DNA of 64,000 nucleotides from a bacterium D16-36 (GTDB taxonomy: Bacteria; Bacillota; Clostridia; Lachnospirales; Lachnospiraceae): NCBI GenBank assembly GCA_003611745.1, contig RAYF01000009.1, forward strand, positions 1 through 64,000. Reading direction: 5' to 3'. Within the stretch, counting starts at the first letter, position 1; the number at the start of each line of letters is the position of its first letter. The notes beneath the pieces are model-generated. The model ran no database searches, had not been told where the DNA came from, and was given only the letters and a program-made list of their open reading frames with translations. Positions 9,323-17,343 of this stretch are shown here, one piece after another. Made by a program: the position numbers and the translations under genes.

Positions 9323-10044
9323 CTATATTTAATATCAAATTCCATAAATGTACTTTCAAATTTTTTTCTATTTCTTCGCGAAAGCGGTATTTTTATTTTT
9401 CCTACTGCAACTTCTTTTTCCGTAAAGCCTGTCACATGAAACAAATTCACAACATATGCTTTGTGAACTTGATAAAAACAGATTCGGTCCAACTGCTCTT
9501 TTATCCGATTAAGGGAAATCTCTTTTCGAAACAATACCCCATTTACCATGATTTCTACCCCTCCCTTATATGCAGATAGGTATTGAATATTTTTTTGACG
9601 AATCCATACAGCATTTCTATTTAGAAAAACTTCCATCTTATCCATACCAATCATATATTTATTCTGATATGCTTGTATCGCCTCCCAAATTTCTTCTTCA
9701 TCAAAAGGCTTCGAAACAAATCGTAAAGTATCAATTTGGTATGTTTCTTTAAAACGGTCGCCCCTTCCTGAAGCAATGATAATCTGACACTCTGGATTCT
9801 TTTTTTTCAATAACTTTCCCACCGCAATTCCATCCAATTCCGGCATTGCAATATCTAAAAATACTAACTGGATATTTTTAATTTGTTCTAATAATTTTCG
9901 ACCCGAATCAAATTTTTCTATCACACATGGCATCCGTTCTTTTTTCACAATTTTTTTTAGTATTTGCTCTAATTTATGCATGATAATCAACTCATCATCA
10001 CATATCGCAATACTCAGTACATTTAAATCTTTATCATTTCTCAA
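9319..10044 (-). CDS. LytTR-family response regulator (system 1)
   Basis: An N-terminal receiver domain with phosphoacceptor Asp in VFLDIAMPELDG and a C-terminal LytTR DNA-binding domain (ending around VPLSRR-like ISLPLSRRNRKKF) are visible. The open frame extends to a TTG at 10086, but the TTG at 10044 has GGAAAGTGGGA upstream and places the start about ten residues before the receiver domain, so it is preferred. It is the first gene of a two-gene operon with the kinase. The likely target is the 20-bp-period repeat pair just downstream of the kinase gene. Confidence 0.85.
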   Translation of the reverse strand: MRNDKDLNVLSIAICDDELIIMHKLEQILKKIVKKERMPCVIEKFDSGRKLLEQIKNIQLVFLDIAMPELDGIAVGKLLKKKNPECQIIIASGRGDRFKETYQIDTLRFVSKPFDEEEIWEAIQAYQNKYMIGMDKMEVFLNRNAVWIRQKNIQYLSAYKGGVEIMVNGVLFRKEISLNRIKEQLDRICFYQVHKAYVVNLFHVTGFTEKEVAVGKIKIPLSRRNRKKFESTFMEFDIKYR

Positions 10045-10261
10045 GGTAATTCCCACTTTCCAACATATTATTTTAGATACAAACAATTGCTACCATAAAA
10101 TTCTACCACATCATTATTATATTTACAATAACAAACGTCATTTCTAAACAATTTTAACGCATTTCTGGTCCATTTTCACATCCGTAACTACCATCCTATA
10201 AGCCAGCAAAAATACCTTACCAGACTAACCACGATTCTCTCCTTGATTATAATTAGTGTAC

Positions 10262-10294
10262 AAAAAGAATCCTCCTACATGAAGGATTCTTTTT
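10262..10294 (-). terminator. bidirectional intrinsic terminator
   Basis: A 12-bp perfect stem AAAAAGAATCCT and its complement AGGATTCTTTTT surround a nine-base loop, with A and T runs that make it work on either strand. It would end transcription coming from the 170-aa membrane protein gene, separating module 2 from the system-1 regulator. The rest of the 10045-10395 gap holds nothing recognisable. Confidence 0.75.
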
Positions 10295-10395
10295 CAGTTG
10301 ACTTATATGTACTTCCATGGGCACCAGAATATCCGAGCTTTTTATGATACAACATCAAAAACTATTATGCACGACTGTATCAGAATTGCCATAAA

Positions 10396-10908
10396 CTATT
10401 CTATATACCCAATAACCTCATCTGTTTTTGCATTACATATCATTATAAAGGAGCCATAAGAATACGTCCCAATAGTAAAACGCCAGTATTCTGCTTCTGA
10501 TTTAGAGAAATCCTCTTCTACATCATCACTAATCATCTGTACTTTATCCTTATCTGTATCTGAAAGCAAACTGACAGATACACTATTTATCAAATCTGCT
10601 TTTCCTGCCATATCTTTGAAAGCCTGCAAAAAATCCGCAGAAAACTTTTTTAATTTAACTTTGTCTGATTGCTCGGTATCAAGATTATCAAGTAAAGAAA
10701 CACAATTATCAAAGGCTTTCCAATATTTTGTTTCTAAACCTAATGCCCCATTTCTTGTTGAATATATCCCTCCTAATTCTATCTCTGACATCTCTGTTTG
10801 CTTATTTCTATTTACCAACTTCCATATTCCCAAAAAGGATATTATTAAAACTACTATTATTAAAACAATTATTATTAAAATATTTCTTTTTTCTCTTCTT
10901 TCATTCAT
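10396..10908 (-). CDS. small membrane-anchored protein of unknown function
   Basis: The 170-residue protein has a charged start (MNERREKR), one long hydrophobic helix at about residues 9-30, and a soluble domain that should lie outside the cell. The soluble part is rich in Asp, Lys and Ser and ends with a beta-like segment (FIMICNAKTDEVIGYIE). The ATG has AGGGAGGTATTT upstream. No family is recognised. It follows the broken HlyD gene and the LanFEG-like transporter in the same direction, so it may be an accessory immunity protein, but the 120-bp gap allows its own promoter. Confidence 0.65.
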   Translation of the reverse strand: MNERREKRNILIIIVLIIVVLIISFLGIWKLVNRNKQTEMSEIELGGIYSTRNGALGLETKYWKAFDNCVSLLDNLDTEQSDKVKLKKFSADFLQAFKDMAGKADLINSVSVSLLSDTDKDKVQMISDDVEEDFSKSEAEYWRFTIGTYSYGSFIMICNAKTDEVIGYIE

Positions 10909-11031
10909 AAATACCTCCCTATTTAAGTTTTTTCACTTTACTTTTCTTCAATAATAGTTCTATGATTGAACTTCCGGAATACAAACTATTTCTTTCTTCC
11001 AATTACCCCTGAAATAAAATTAAAATCCAAT

Positions 11032-11583
11032 TCAATCTATTATGTTTATCTTTTGTAATAAATATGTCATAACTGTTTTTTCGCATATAATAATCTTCCC
11101 CGTACATGCCATTCCATTTTTCAAAGACACGTTATTGCCATCCTTATCTTGTAACGTCATTTTATCACATTTTACCTTTACAATGAAATATGTTCTCCCT
11201 GTATTTTCATCAACAGTTATATCTTTTGAAATATTTGATACCATTCCTGAAAAATACCCATATTCACTGGAAGGAAAGGCTGCTATTTCAAACTTAGCTT
11301 TCTGCCCCTCTTCTACTTTACCTATATCTGAATTCTCCACATATATTTCGGCATAAAACTCAGATTCATTTTCCGGATAAATACTTCCTATACTCCCTCC
11401 TTCCTGCAGAAAGCTCTCCTGTTTAAGTTCCTGATGGCAAGTCACATTACAGGGCATGCCCATCAGTTGCTGATATGTCTTGGCCGAAGTAATATATAGC
11501 AACATGCTTTTACGGAGGTAAATATAGCTTTCGCAGATTCCCAATTGTAAATATCGTCCTATCAGGAACTTATGAAAAACCAA
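11032..11583 (-). pseudogene. C-terminal remnant of an HlyD-family secretion accessory protein
   Basis: The last 120 residues or so match the adaptor end of HlyD/LcnD-type membrane fusion proteins: EGGSIGSIYPENESEF followed by a beta-barrel segment (EIYVENSDIGKVEEGQ) and a closing hydrophobic region near the C-terminus. What is missing is the normal first half: the N-terminal membrane anchor, lipoyl half-motif and long coiled coil. The 60 residues ahead of the match look unrelated. A full protein would be about three times longer. It sits behind the LanFEG-like exporter, suggesting that a bacteriocin secretion operon once continued here. The gap 11584-11762 has no intact gene. Confidence 0.7.
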
Positions 11584-11762
11584 GGAGGGGAAGTATGCCC
11601 TTTTTTAAGGATTTCCACTATTCCTAACGGTTATTTAGTGCCAAAATCAATTATCATTCATCAATATACTGTCTTTGAAGGACTATTTATCATGAATAAG
11701 CCAATCCGATTTGGGATTAGCCCCATAAAACAACCAGTTTCACGGATTCAGGATATTCATAA

Positions 11763-12488
11763 TCATCTAATTCTAGCTTTCGCCAAATTGCCTAATACTA
11801 ATACTACTACAAACACACCTGCAGCACAAACAAAGAAAATCTCTATCTGATTTCTAATTGTAACAGAATATACATTATAATAATATGTTGTAAATATGTA
11901 TTTCCAGTAATGAGTCTGAATTACTATAGTATTTAAGATTAACGCAAAAATACCAATTACTATATTTATAACCACAGAATCGACTAACATAAAAAACAAG
12001 AATAGAAATATACAGTTTAACATCGCTCCTAATAACGACACAGCCATACTGGCAATAGCAGACATGCTTAATATAGGTATTTGATAATACATTTCATATG
12101 CAAATGTTACTATCAATTGGCAACAATATACATATAAAAGGAAAATGAAAACAATTATTAATTTAGCATAAATCATCTTCCGAATATTGCCACCTGAAGT
12201 TTTCGCTAATTTCCATCCATCATTTTCTGATTCCATATGAAAATACATAGCCAAGAAAATAGCCATTAAAAAAGGCAAACCAAACATATAAAAATTGTTT
12301 GAATTTAAAGTATATGCCAGTTGCCCTAGAGATACTTTAGCCGCCTTATCAATATTCTCCTGTCTACTGTTCATATAAGCCGCCAGAGAAGAAGAGACAT
12401 ATGCATTCGCTAATGCAAATAAAATAACATATAACCAATAATACTTTCTTCTAATTTTAATATATTCACATTTAATATATCCAATCAT
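11763..12488 (-). CDS. ABC-2 type permease, lantibiotic-immunity-like (second permease)
   Basis: The 241-residue protein has about six membrane helices: one at 18-38, one after the NNFYMFGLPFLMAIFLAMYF segment at 75-92, and four more to residue 235. It begins with MIGYIKCEYIKIRRKY, the type of start common in EpiE/MutG-class immunity permeases. It lies 6 bp after the other permease and ends the ATPase-permease-permease set. Together they should form a transporter that expels a membrane-active peptide. The ligand is not known. Confidence 0.78.
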   Translation of the reverse strand: MIGYIKCEYIKIRRKYYWLYVILFALANAYVSSSLAAYMNSRQENIDKAAKVSLGQLAYTLNSNNFYMFGLPFLMAIFLAMYFHMESENDGWKLAKTSGGNIRKMIYAKLIIVFIFLLYVYCCQLIVTFAYEMYYQIPILSMSAIASMAVSLLGAMLNCIFLFLFFMLVDSVVINIVIGIFALILNTIVIQTHYWKYIFTTYYYNVYSVTIRNQIEIFFVCAAGVFVVVLVLGNLAKARIR

Positions 12489-12494
12489 TGATAA

Positions 12495-13235
12495 TCACCC
12501 CAATTCCTCTCTTTTGCTTAAAATTATAATACTCGTAAACAAACATATTACAACCCAGACTGAGGCAACAATAAAATGCATAAAAACATCCTCCCATGTC
12601 TGTGTATAGCAAAAAGTTGCAAAAGAGAATGGATTCAACAATACTAATGCCTCTTCATTCGTATTTTGCAGAATCGAAGAAAATAAAAACAAAAAACATG
12701 AAACTATGATTAAGTGAACAATTTTCGGTACCACTGCAAGGATTAAAAAACCTATTGCTATCGTTGCAACAGCAGACATCATCTGTGTTAAAAATACAAC
12801 ACCAAAAAGCTGCCACTCTACTGCTGTAGTCACCCCGGTATACCTTCCTACAGGAATGATTGTGATACAGCCAAGAAAAATAAGTACTAGCATAAAACAC
12901 ACTGTCAAAATAAATTTACCAATTAGGATACGTTTATTTGAGACATGAAACAACTTGATATTTAGCCATGCATTAAATTTTGTCTCCACCGAAAAGTTTA
13001 AATATACATACATTACAGCAAAAAGCGGGATAAGATGATTAATCATAAAAATATTCTGTTCTTTAAAAATAAGCTGCCAATATGAAAAACCTATCTCATT
13101 TTTTTGTGCAAGAAGATAGCTATACCGAAAGTGTAAATCAAATGCCAACAATCCATTTATTATTATAGGCACAAGCATTATTATGAGAAATGGGATCAAA
13201 CACCGCCTAATTTTATTCCATTCTGACTTTATCAT
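12495..13235 (-). CDS. ABC-2 type permease, lantibiotic-immunity-like (first permease)
   Basis: This is a roughly 246-residue protein with six predicted helices, starting MIKSEWNKIRRC and carrying a conserved-looking EQNIFMINHLIPLFAVMY segment. I place the start at the ATG at 13235, which follows GGAGGGGAAT, rather than the GTG at 13247. It overlaps the end of the ATPase gene by 23 bp and precedes the second permease by 6 bp, a tight LanFEG-like layout. Loss of this unit would be expected to affect peptide resistance rather than nutrient uptake (family knowledge). Confidence 0.78.
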   Translation of the reverse strand: MIKSEWNKIRRCLIPFLIIMLVPIIINGLLAFDLHFRYSYLLAQKNEIGFSYWQLIFKEQNIFMINHLIPLFAVMYVYLNFSVETKFNAWLNIKLFHVSNKRILIGKFILTVCFMLVLIFLGCITIIPVGRYTGVTTAVEWQLFGVVFLTQMMSAVATIAIGFLILAVVPKIVHLIIVSCFLFLFSSILQNTNEEALVLLNPFSFATFCYTQTWEDVFMHFIVASVWVVICLFTSIIILSKREELG

Positions 13236-13959
13236 ATTCCCCTCCACTCTTTAATATCTTAAAATAACATTCTTCAAGCTTTTCTGAACCAGTTACCGAT
13301 TTTAGACGATTTAAATCACCACAAAATTTTATCTGCCCCTTATCAATAACAATCAATTCATCACATATCATTTCCAATTCACTTAACAAATGACTCGAAA
13401 TCATTATAGTTGTATTTTGCTTTTCTCTAAGATTTTCAATCAGTTCCCTAATTTCATACATCCCTTGAGGATCCAACCCGTTCACTGGCTCATCCAAAAT
13501 CAATAGTTGTGGATTCCCTACTAAAGCTTCTGCAATCCCAAGACGCTGCTTCATTCCAAGCGAAAATTTTCTGCATTTCTTTTTTCCTACACCCTCAAGG
13601 CCAACCGCCTTCAAGATTTCATCAATCTCTATTTCATTAATTTCTTTTAATTTGCAGATAATCTGCATATTTTCCTTTGCAGACAAATCCCCATAAAAAG
13701 ATGGAGCATTCACTAAAGCTCCTAATTTTCCTTTCAAAGCTTCATATAAACTTGCCACCTTCTGGTTTTGATACAGAATTAACCCAGAATCAGCCTTTGT
13801 AAGACCAGAAAGAATTTTAATCGTTGTAGTCTTTCCTGCTCCGTTTGGACCTACAAATCCATATATTTTTCCTTTTTCAAATCCAAAAGAAATATTTTTT
13901 AAGATTTGAGTTGATTTGTAGGATTTATTTATATTTTCAATTTTAATAAACTGTTCCAT
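13213..13959 (-). CDS. ABC transporter ATPase, BcrA/LanF-like
   Basis: The domain is complete: Walker A GPNGAGKTT, Q-loop region ALVNAPSFYGDLSAKENM, signature FSLGMKQRLGIAEAL, Walker B LLILDEPVNGLDP, and switch His ISSHLLSE. The VNGLDP Walker B and the about 248-residue length are typical of bacitracin and lantibiotic self-protection ATPases. The ATG at 13959 has AAAGGAAAC upstream. It is the first gene of the exporter operon; the promoter and paired repeats lie just upstream (14002-14072). Confidence 0.88.
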   Translation of the reverse strand: MEQFIKIENINKSYKSTQILKNISFGFEKGKIYGFVGPNGAGKTTTIKILSGLTKADSGLILYQNQKVASLYEALKGKLGALVNAPSFYGDLSAKENMQIICKLKEINEIEIDEILKAVGLEGVGKKKCRKFSLGMKQRLGIAEALVGNPQLLILDEPVNGLDPQGMYEIRELIENLREKQNTTIMISSHLLSELEMICDELIVIDKGQIKFCGDLNRLKSVTGSEKLEECYFKILKSGGEYDKVRME

Positions 13960-13978
13960 TTTGTTTCCTTTCATTAAA

Positions 13979-14009
13979 AATAGACCGCTTCGACATAAAG
14001 CAGTCTATT
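13979..14009 (-). terminator. hairpin ending the system-2 regulator transcript and overlapping the next promoter
   Basis: A 12-bp stem (AATAGACTGCTT with AAGCGGTCTATT, one wobble pair) with a seven-base loop is followed by a T run on the minus strand. It lies between the kinase gene and the ABC operon, so it can end the regulator transcript. Its 5' arm contains the -10 box of the exporter promoter. Confidence 0.65.
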
Positions 14010-14072
14010 ACAATCTCCCCCATCTTTCAAGAGGCATTATCGCATACGGTCAAATATTATCGTGTACGGTCA
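14002..14072 (-). promoter_or_regulatory. promoter of the LanFEG-like operon with paired LytTR-type direct repeats
   Basis: On the minus strand a -35 TTGAAA (14025-14030) and -10 TAGACT (14002-14007) are separated by exactly 17 bp. Five bases upstream of the -35 lie two 17-bp direct repeats, 14036-14052 and 14056-14072, differing at two positions (plus-strand ATTATCGCATACGGTCA and ATTATCGTGTACGGTCA), with a 20-bp period. The distal repeat overlaps the kinase stop codon. The position is that expected for a class II activator touching RNA polymerase. The system-2 regulator is the inferred binder. Confidence 0.75.
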
Positions 14073-15349
14073 TCCATCCGGAATAATAATTCCACCTGAA
14101 ACCAGCCGTCACTCACATTATATGTAAATTCCCCTCCATTTTTCTGCATCGCCCTTCGAATATTTACAATGCCAAAGCCATGGTTTTGTTTATCCTCTTT
14201 TAGTGTTTCAGGTAATCCTTCCTTGGATATTTTCACATCACCCAAGCAGGAATTGCCGATTACCACTTTTACAAACTGCCTCCCTCTCTTTCCGTTAATC
14301 CTGATTTCCCCATTCTCTTTTACTGCCTCCGTTGCATTCTTTAATACGTTCGAAAAAATAGTACACAAATCCATCTGGGATATATTCTCTAACGTTCCCA
14401 AATACCCTTCAACAGATATATCACACTTTGCCTGCAATGGCGTTAGATAATAATTCAAAATAACATTTACAATTTCATCCCCCATATCATATTGTTTACA
14501 ACTGATTACATCCAGCTCAGACAACATATCTGATAAATAATTATGTACCTCTTCATAATTTCTGTTTGCTATGGCATTCTGCATACAAAGCAGATGATTT
14601 ATCATATCATGGCGGAATCCCCTTGTTTCCTCCTCCTTTTCCAATAAACGTATAAAATATTCCCTCTGCTCTTCATTATATTTCTTTTCCATAATGGACT
14701 GCATTTCAAAATATTCCTTTTGCTGAAATATGCGAAATACGATTACCAATGCCACACATACTCCAACGGCGGCAATCAAAAAAACAAATAATCCAACTCT
14801 CTTCTCAAAACTATCCTGCAATGTGCCTAATAAATATGTCATAACGGAAAGACAGCTATCAATGCTTACTACAATTGGTATAATTATCAGAAATGCTTTC
14901 CATGAAAGCAACCTGCCTTCATTCTTTCTGTCCTTAATGAACCGACAGGCAAGTAACAGAAATACAGTCACTATGATACATGCCACCATATCCCAGATAC
15001 CATATGTGTTACTTGCCTCTGAAGTATTGTTTCTAAACAGAGTAATAATAATCATCTCTGTTAACATAATCAATAAAACACTGATAAACCAATACCTGAT
15101 ATTTTCTACAACCCTGATTTTTGTAAATGTACATCCCACATAAAAATCTGTTGCCATAATAGCAATGGACATATAAGCAAGCGACACCCCCAATGATGTC
15201 ATTATTAAAAAAGCAATATACTCTAAAAATAACGGCACCAGTTTTTTGCACGATACCTCTACGAGCTCTCTTCTAAAAATAACATGATAAAATAAAATTT
15301 CTTCTACGATACTTAATACAAATATAACGCTTACGTACAAATATTCCAT
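14057..15349 (-). CDS. AgrC/GHKL-type sensor histidine kinase (system 2)
   Basis: The 430-residue protein has six membrane segments in the first 225 residues. The phosphoacceptor motif is FRHDMINHLLCMQNA, the N-box is FSNVLKNATEAV and the G-box KQNHGFGIVNIRRAM. The overall build matches kinase 1 (7994-9322) although the sensor halves differ. It follows the regulator gene by 41 bp. The neighbouring LanFEG-like operon and the repeats overlapping its stop codon make an antimicrobial peptide the likely signal. Confidence 0.88.
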   Translation of the reverse strand: MEYLYVSVIFVLSIVEEILFYHVIFRRELVEVSCKKLVPLFLEYIAFLIMTSLGVSLAYMSIAIMATDFYVGCTFTKIRVVENIRYWFISVLLIMLTEMIIITLFRNNTSEASNTYGIWDMVACIIVTVFLLLACRFIKDRKNEGRLLSWKAFLIIIPIVVSIDSCLSVMTYLLGTLQDSFEKRVGLFVFLIAAVGVCVALVIVFRIFQQKEYFEMQSIMEKKYNEEQREYFIRLLEKEEETRGFRHDMINHLLCMQNAIANRNYEEVHNYLSDMLSELDVISCKQYDMGDEIVNVILNYYLTPLQAKCDISVEGYLGTLENISQMDLCTIFSNVLKNATEAVKENGEIRINGKRGRQFVKVVIGNSCLGDVKISKEGLPETLKEDKQNHGFGIVNIRRAMQKNGGEFTYNVSDGWFQVELLFRMDDRTR

Positions 15350-15390
15350 ATCTTTATCCTATTCATTCATCGATTAGTTCATTAAAATTA

Positions 15391-16083
15391 TTATCGAAAT
15401 TCCAAATCGTACTGAATATATTTCTGCATCAATGCATTTTTTCTTCTCTTTGCAACTGGTAGTATCTCTTCACTGGTTAAATAAATTTTATCCTCTATCC
15501 GGTCAATATATGAAAAATTCACAATATAACTTTTATGTACACGAAAAAAAATCCGCTCATCCAAGGCCGCTTCCCAATCCTCCAAAGAGTACGTACTCTG
15601 ATATGCCTTCTCGCCAATAATCACTTCCGTGCGCGATTGCACTTTACTAATGTAAACGATTTGCTTTTGCTGAAAACCATATTTCCTACTGTCTCTGTAA
15701 ACCTCCACCGTAGAATTTCCCACAAAAGTTTTAACGGCATCCAAAATTGCTTGTATCAGCTCACTTTGGACAATAGGTTTTGTCACAAAACGATATGCAG
15801 AAATTTCAAATGCTTCCTTAAAACGTTCCCTCATACTCGTTAGCATAATGATCTTCGGAGCATTTTTCTGTCTGCTTACAAGACGGCCAACATCAATCCC
15901 ATCCATCTCAGGCATCACAATATCAAGAAGCAGAATGTCAATTGTATCCCCATATTCCAGCAAATCTGCCCCATTTAAAAAACTTACTATTTCTGTTTTT
16001 TCACCAAAATTTTTATCCAAAATGTATTTTTTTACCTGATTATGTATTGCTAATTCATCATCACATATTCCAATTTTTATCAT
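15391..16083 (-). CDS. LytTR-family response regulator (system 2)
   Basis: This 230-residue protein has a receiver domain (acidic pocket ICDDE, phosphoacceptor in LLLDIVMPEMDG, Lys in FVTKPI) and a C-terminal LytTR domain ending with IDRIEDKIYLTSEEILPVAK. The ATG at 16083 follows GGAGAGG. A perfect 13-bp inverted repeat lies just upstream of its ribosome binding site. It is the first gene of the system-2 operon. Its probable site is the repeat pair at 14036-14072. Confidence 0.87.
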   Translation of the reverse strand: MIKIGICDDELAIHNQVKKYILDKNFGEKTEIVSFLNGADLLEYGDTIDILLLDIVMPEMDGIDVGRLVSRQKNAPKIIMLTSMRERFKEAFEISAYRFVTKPIVQSELIQAILDAVKTFVGNSTVEVYRDSRKYGFQQKQIVYISKVQSRTEVIIGEKAYQSTYSLEDWEAALDERIFFRVHKSYIVNFSYIDRIEDKIYLTSEEILPVAKRRKNALMQKYIQYDLEFR

Positions 16084-16097
16084 AACTATACCTCTCC

Positions 16098-16132
16098 TTT
16101 CTTAATTTAAATGTTTTCCTTAAATTAAGAAA
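16098..16132 (-). promoter_or_regulatory. perfect 13-bp inverted repeat upstream of the system-2 regulator
   Basis: TTTCTTAATTTAA and its exact complement flank a nine-base loop. On the minus strand the 3' arm runs straight into the GGAGAGG ribosome binding site of the regulator gene. It could be an operator for feedback control or an RNA hairpin limiting translation; the sequence cannot tell them apart. Confidence 0.5.
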
Positions 16133-16145
16133 GCATTAATAAATA

Positions 16146-16241
16146 GGGGCTGTCTCACTAAGAATCATTCACACTATATATAGAAATTTCTATTTTGCAT
16201 GCACTATATATTGCTTGCACTTTGCTTAATGCGACAGCCCC
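16146..16241. mobile_element. 96-bp MITE-like element with GGGGCTGTC ends
   Basis: The element begins GGGGCTGTCTCACTAAG and ends with a near-complement, CTTAATGCGACAGCCCC, 15 of 17 positions matching. The interior is AT-rich and non-coding. Ends of this kind occur on several insertion sequence families, so a non-autonomous derivative is likely. No clear target duplication is visible. The rest of the gap 16242-16434 has nothing recognisable. Confidence 0.6.
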
Positions 16242-16509
16242 TTTTTTTCCAGATTGCTTTAGTATTTCAAGCAAACCATAATGCTGCTTTATGGCACAAG
16301 TAATTTCTTAAACAAAATTTTATCACATCATCCCTGTTTTTGCAACAATAAACGTCATTTTTCAATAGGCTTTCCGGAAAAAATAATCTCCAAGATGACA
16401 CTGCAAACTAAGCATAACAAAATTAACATCATATGTGAAAGGGATATGTCCAGATACAATTGAAAAAAAAAATATTCATGATATGATGTTTTATGAGAAG
16501 GAGGATAAT

Positions 16510-17319
16510 TTGGTGGTTGGGAAAAATACGACTGATTTAAAGCGCAAAGAAACACTTAAAGCGATAGAAACGTTATCTCTTTTGGATGACAATCTGATGA
16601 CTTTAGTATTTGATAGAAACACAGAGGCTGCAGAGTTGCTCTTGAATGTAATCCTGCAACGAGATGATTTAAAAGTGCTAGAAGTGGTAGCTCAGAGGGA
16701 GTATAAAAATCTGTTGCCAGATGGACGTTCTCTTACTATAGATATTTATGCAGTTGACAGAGAAGGAAAGGTTTACGATATTGAGGTTCAACGTGCATCG
16801 GCAGGGGCGGATGTCCACAGGGCAAGGTTGCACAGCAGCATGATTGATACGAAAATGTTGAAAACAGGGCAGGAATTTAAAGAAATCCACGACTCCTATG
16901 TGATATTCATAACAGCAAGTGATGTTATTGGGGCAGGCTATTCTTTGTATCATGTTAATCGAATGATTGAGGAAACAGGTACATATTTTGGCGATGGTTC
17001 CCATATCATATATGTGAATGGCAGCTATAAAGATGATAATGATCCAGTTGGAAAGCTGATGCATGACTTTAGATGTTTGAATTCCGACGATATGTTCTAT
17101 CAAGTATTAGCAAAACAGGTGAAATATTTCAAGGAGACGGAAGGGGGTTTAGAAATTATGTGTCAGGTATTTGAAGATTTAGCAGAGAAAAGAGTTTTAG
17201 ATGAAAAGGTAAACTTAATTAAGAATCTAATGGAAACTATGAAGTGGACAGCAGAACAAGCAATGGAAGCGATGAAGATTTCAGAAACAGATAAGAAACT
17301 TCTTGCATCAAGGTTATAA
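16510..17319 (+). CDS. Rpn-type PD-(D/E)XK nuclease-family protein (recombination-promoting / transposase-like)
   Basis: The core shows the PD-(D/E)XK signature: Asp in SLTIDIYAVD, then EVQ in VYDIEVQRASAG, preceded by the family-typical LMTLVFDRN. Such proteins (PF12784 type) are DNA endonucleases related to Rpn of E. coli, often repeated in gut Firmicutes. A C-terminal helical tail (MKWTAEQAMEAMKISETD) is the usual end for this family. Strand is opposite to its neighbours. The upstream frame reaches GTG 16435, but AGAAGGAGG directly precedes the TTG at 16510 and GTG at 16513, so a start there is preferred. It ends 24 bp from the end of cobS. Confidence 0.8.
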   Translation: MVVGKNTTDLKRKETLKAIETLSLLDDNLMTLVFDRNTEAAELLLNVILQRDDLKVLEVVAQREYKNLLPDGRSLTIDIYAVDREGKVYDIEVQRASAGADVHRARLHSSMIDTKMLKTGQEFKEIHDSYVIFITASDVIGAGYSLYHVNRMIEETGTYFGDGSHIIYVNGSYKDDNDPVGKLMHDFRCLNSDDMFYQVLAKQVKYFKETEGGLEIMCQVFEDLAEKRVLDEKVNLIKNLMETMKWTAEQAMEAMKISETDKKLLASRL

Positions 17320-17343
17320 ATGAATTATGAAAAGGCGGAAGGC

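Noticed and set aside
7832-10044. A true agr locus (AgrBDCA)
   Set aside because: The kinase and regulator are of the AgrC/AgrA kind, but no AgrB-like protease is present and the small peptide lacks an AgrD-type C-terminal charged tail.
11572-11850. Plus-strand open frame of 92 codons
   Set aside because: It runs opposite to the exporter operon and overlaps the end of a permease gene. No recognisable protein; the minus-strand reading has stops too, so this may be gene debris.
16146-16241. Long hairpin with a following T run read as a terminator
   Set aside because: No plus-strand gene lies upstream, and the 17-bp ends with a long interior fit a MITE better.
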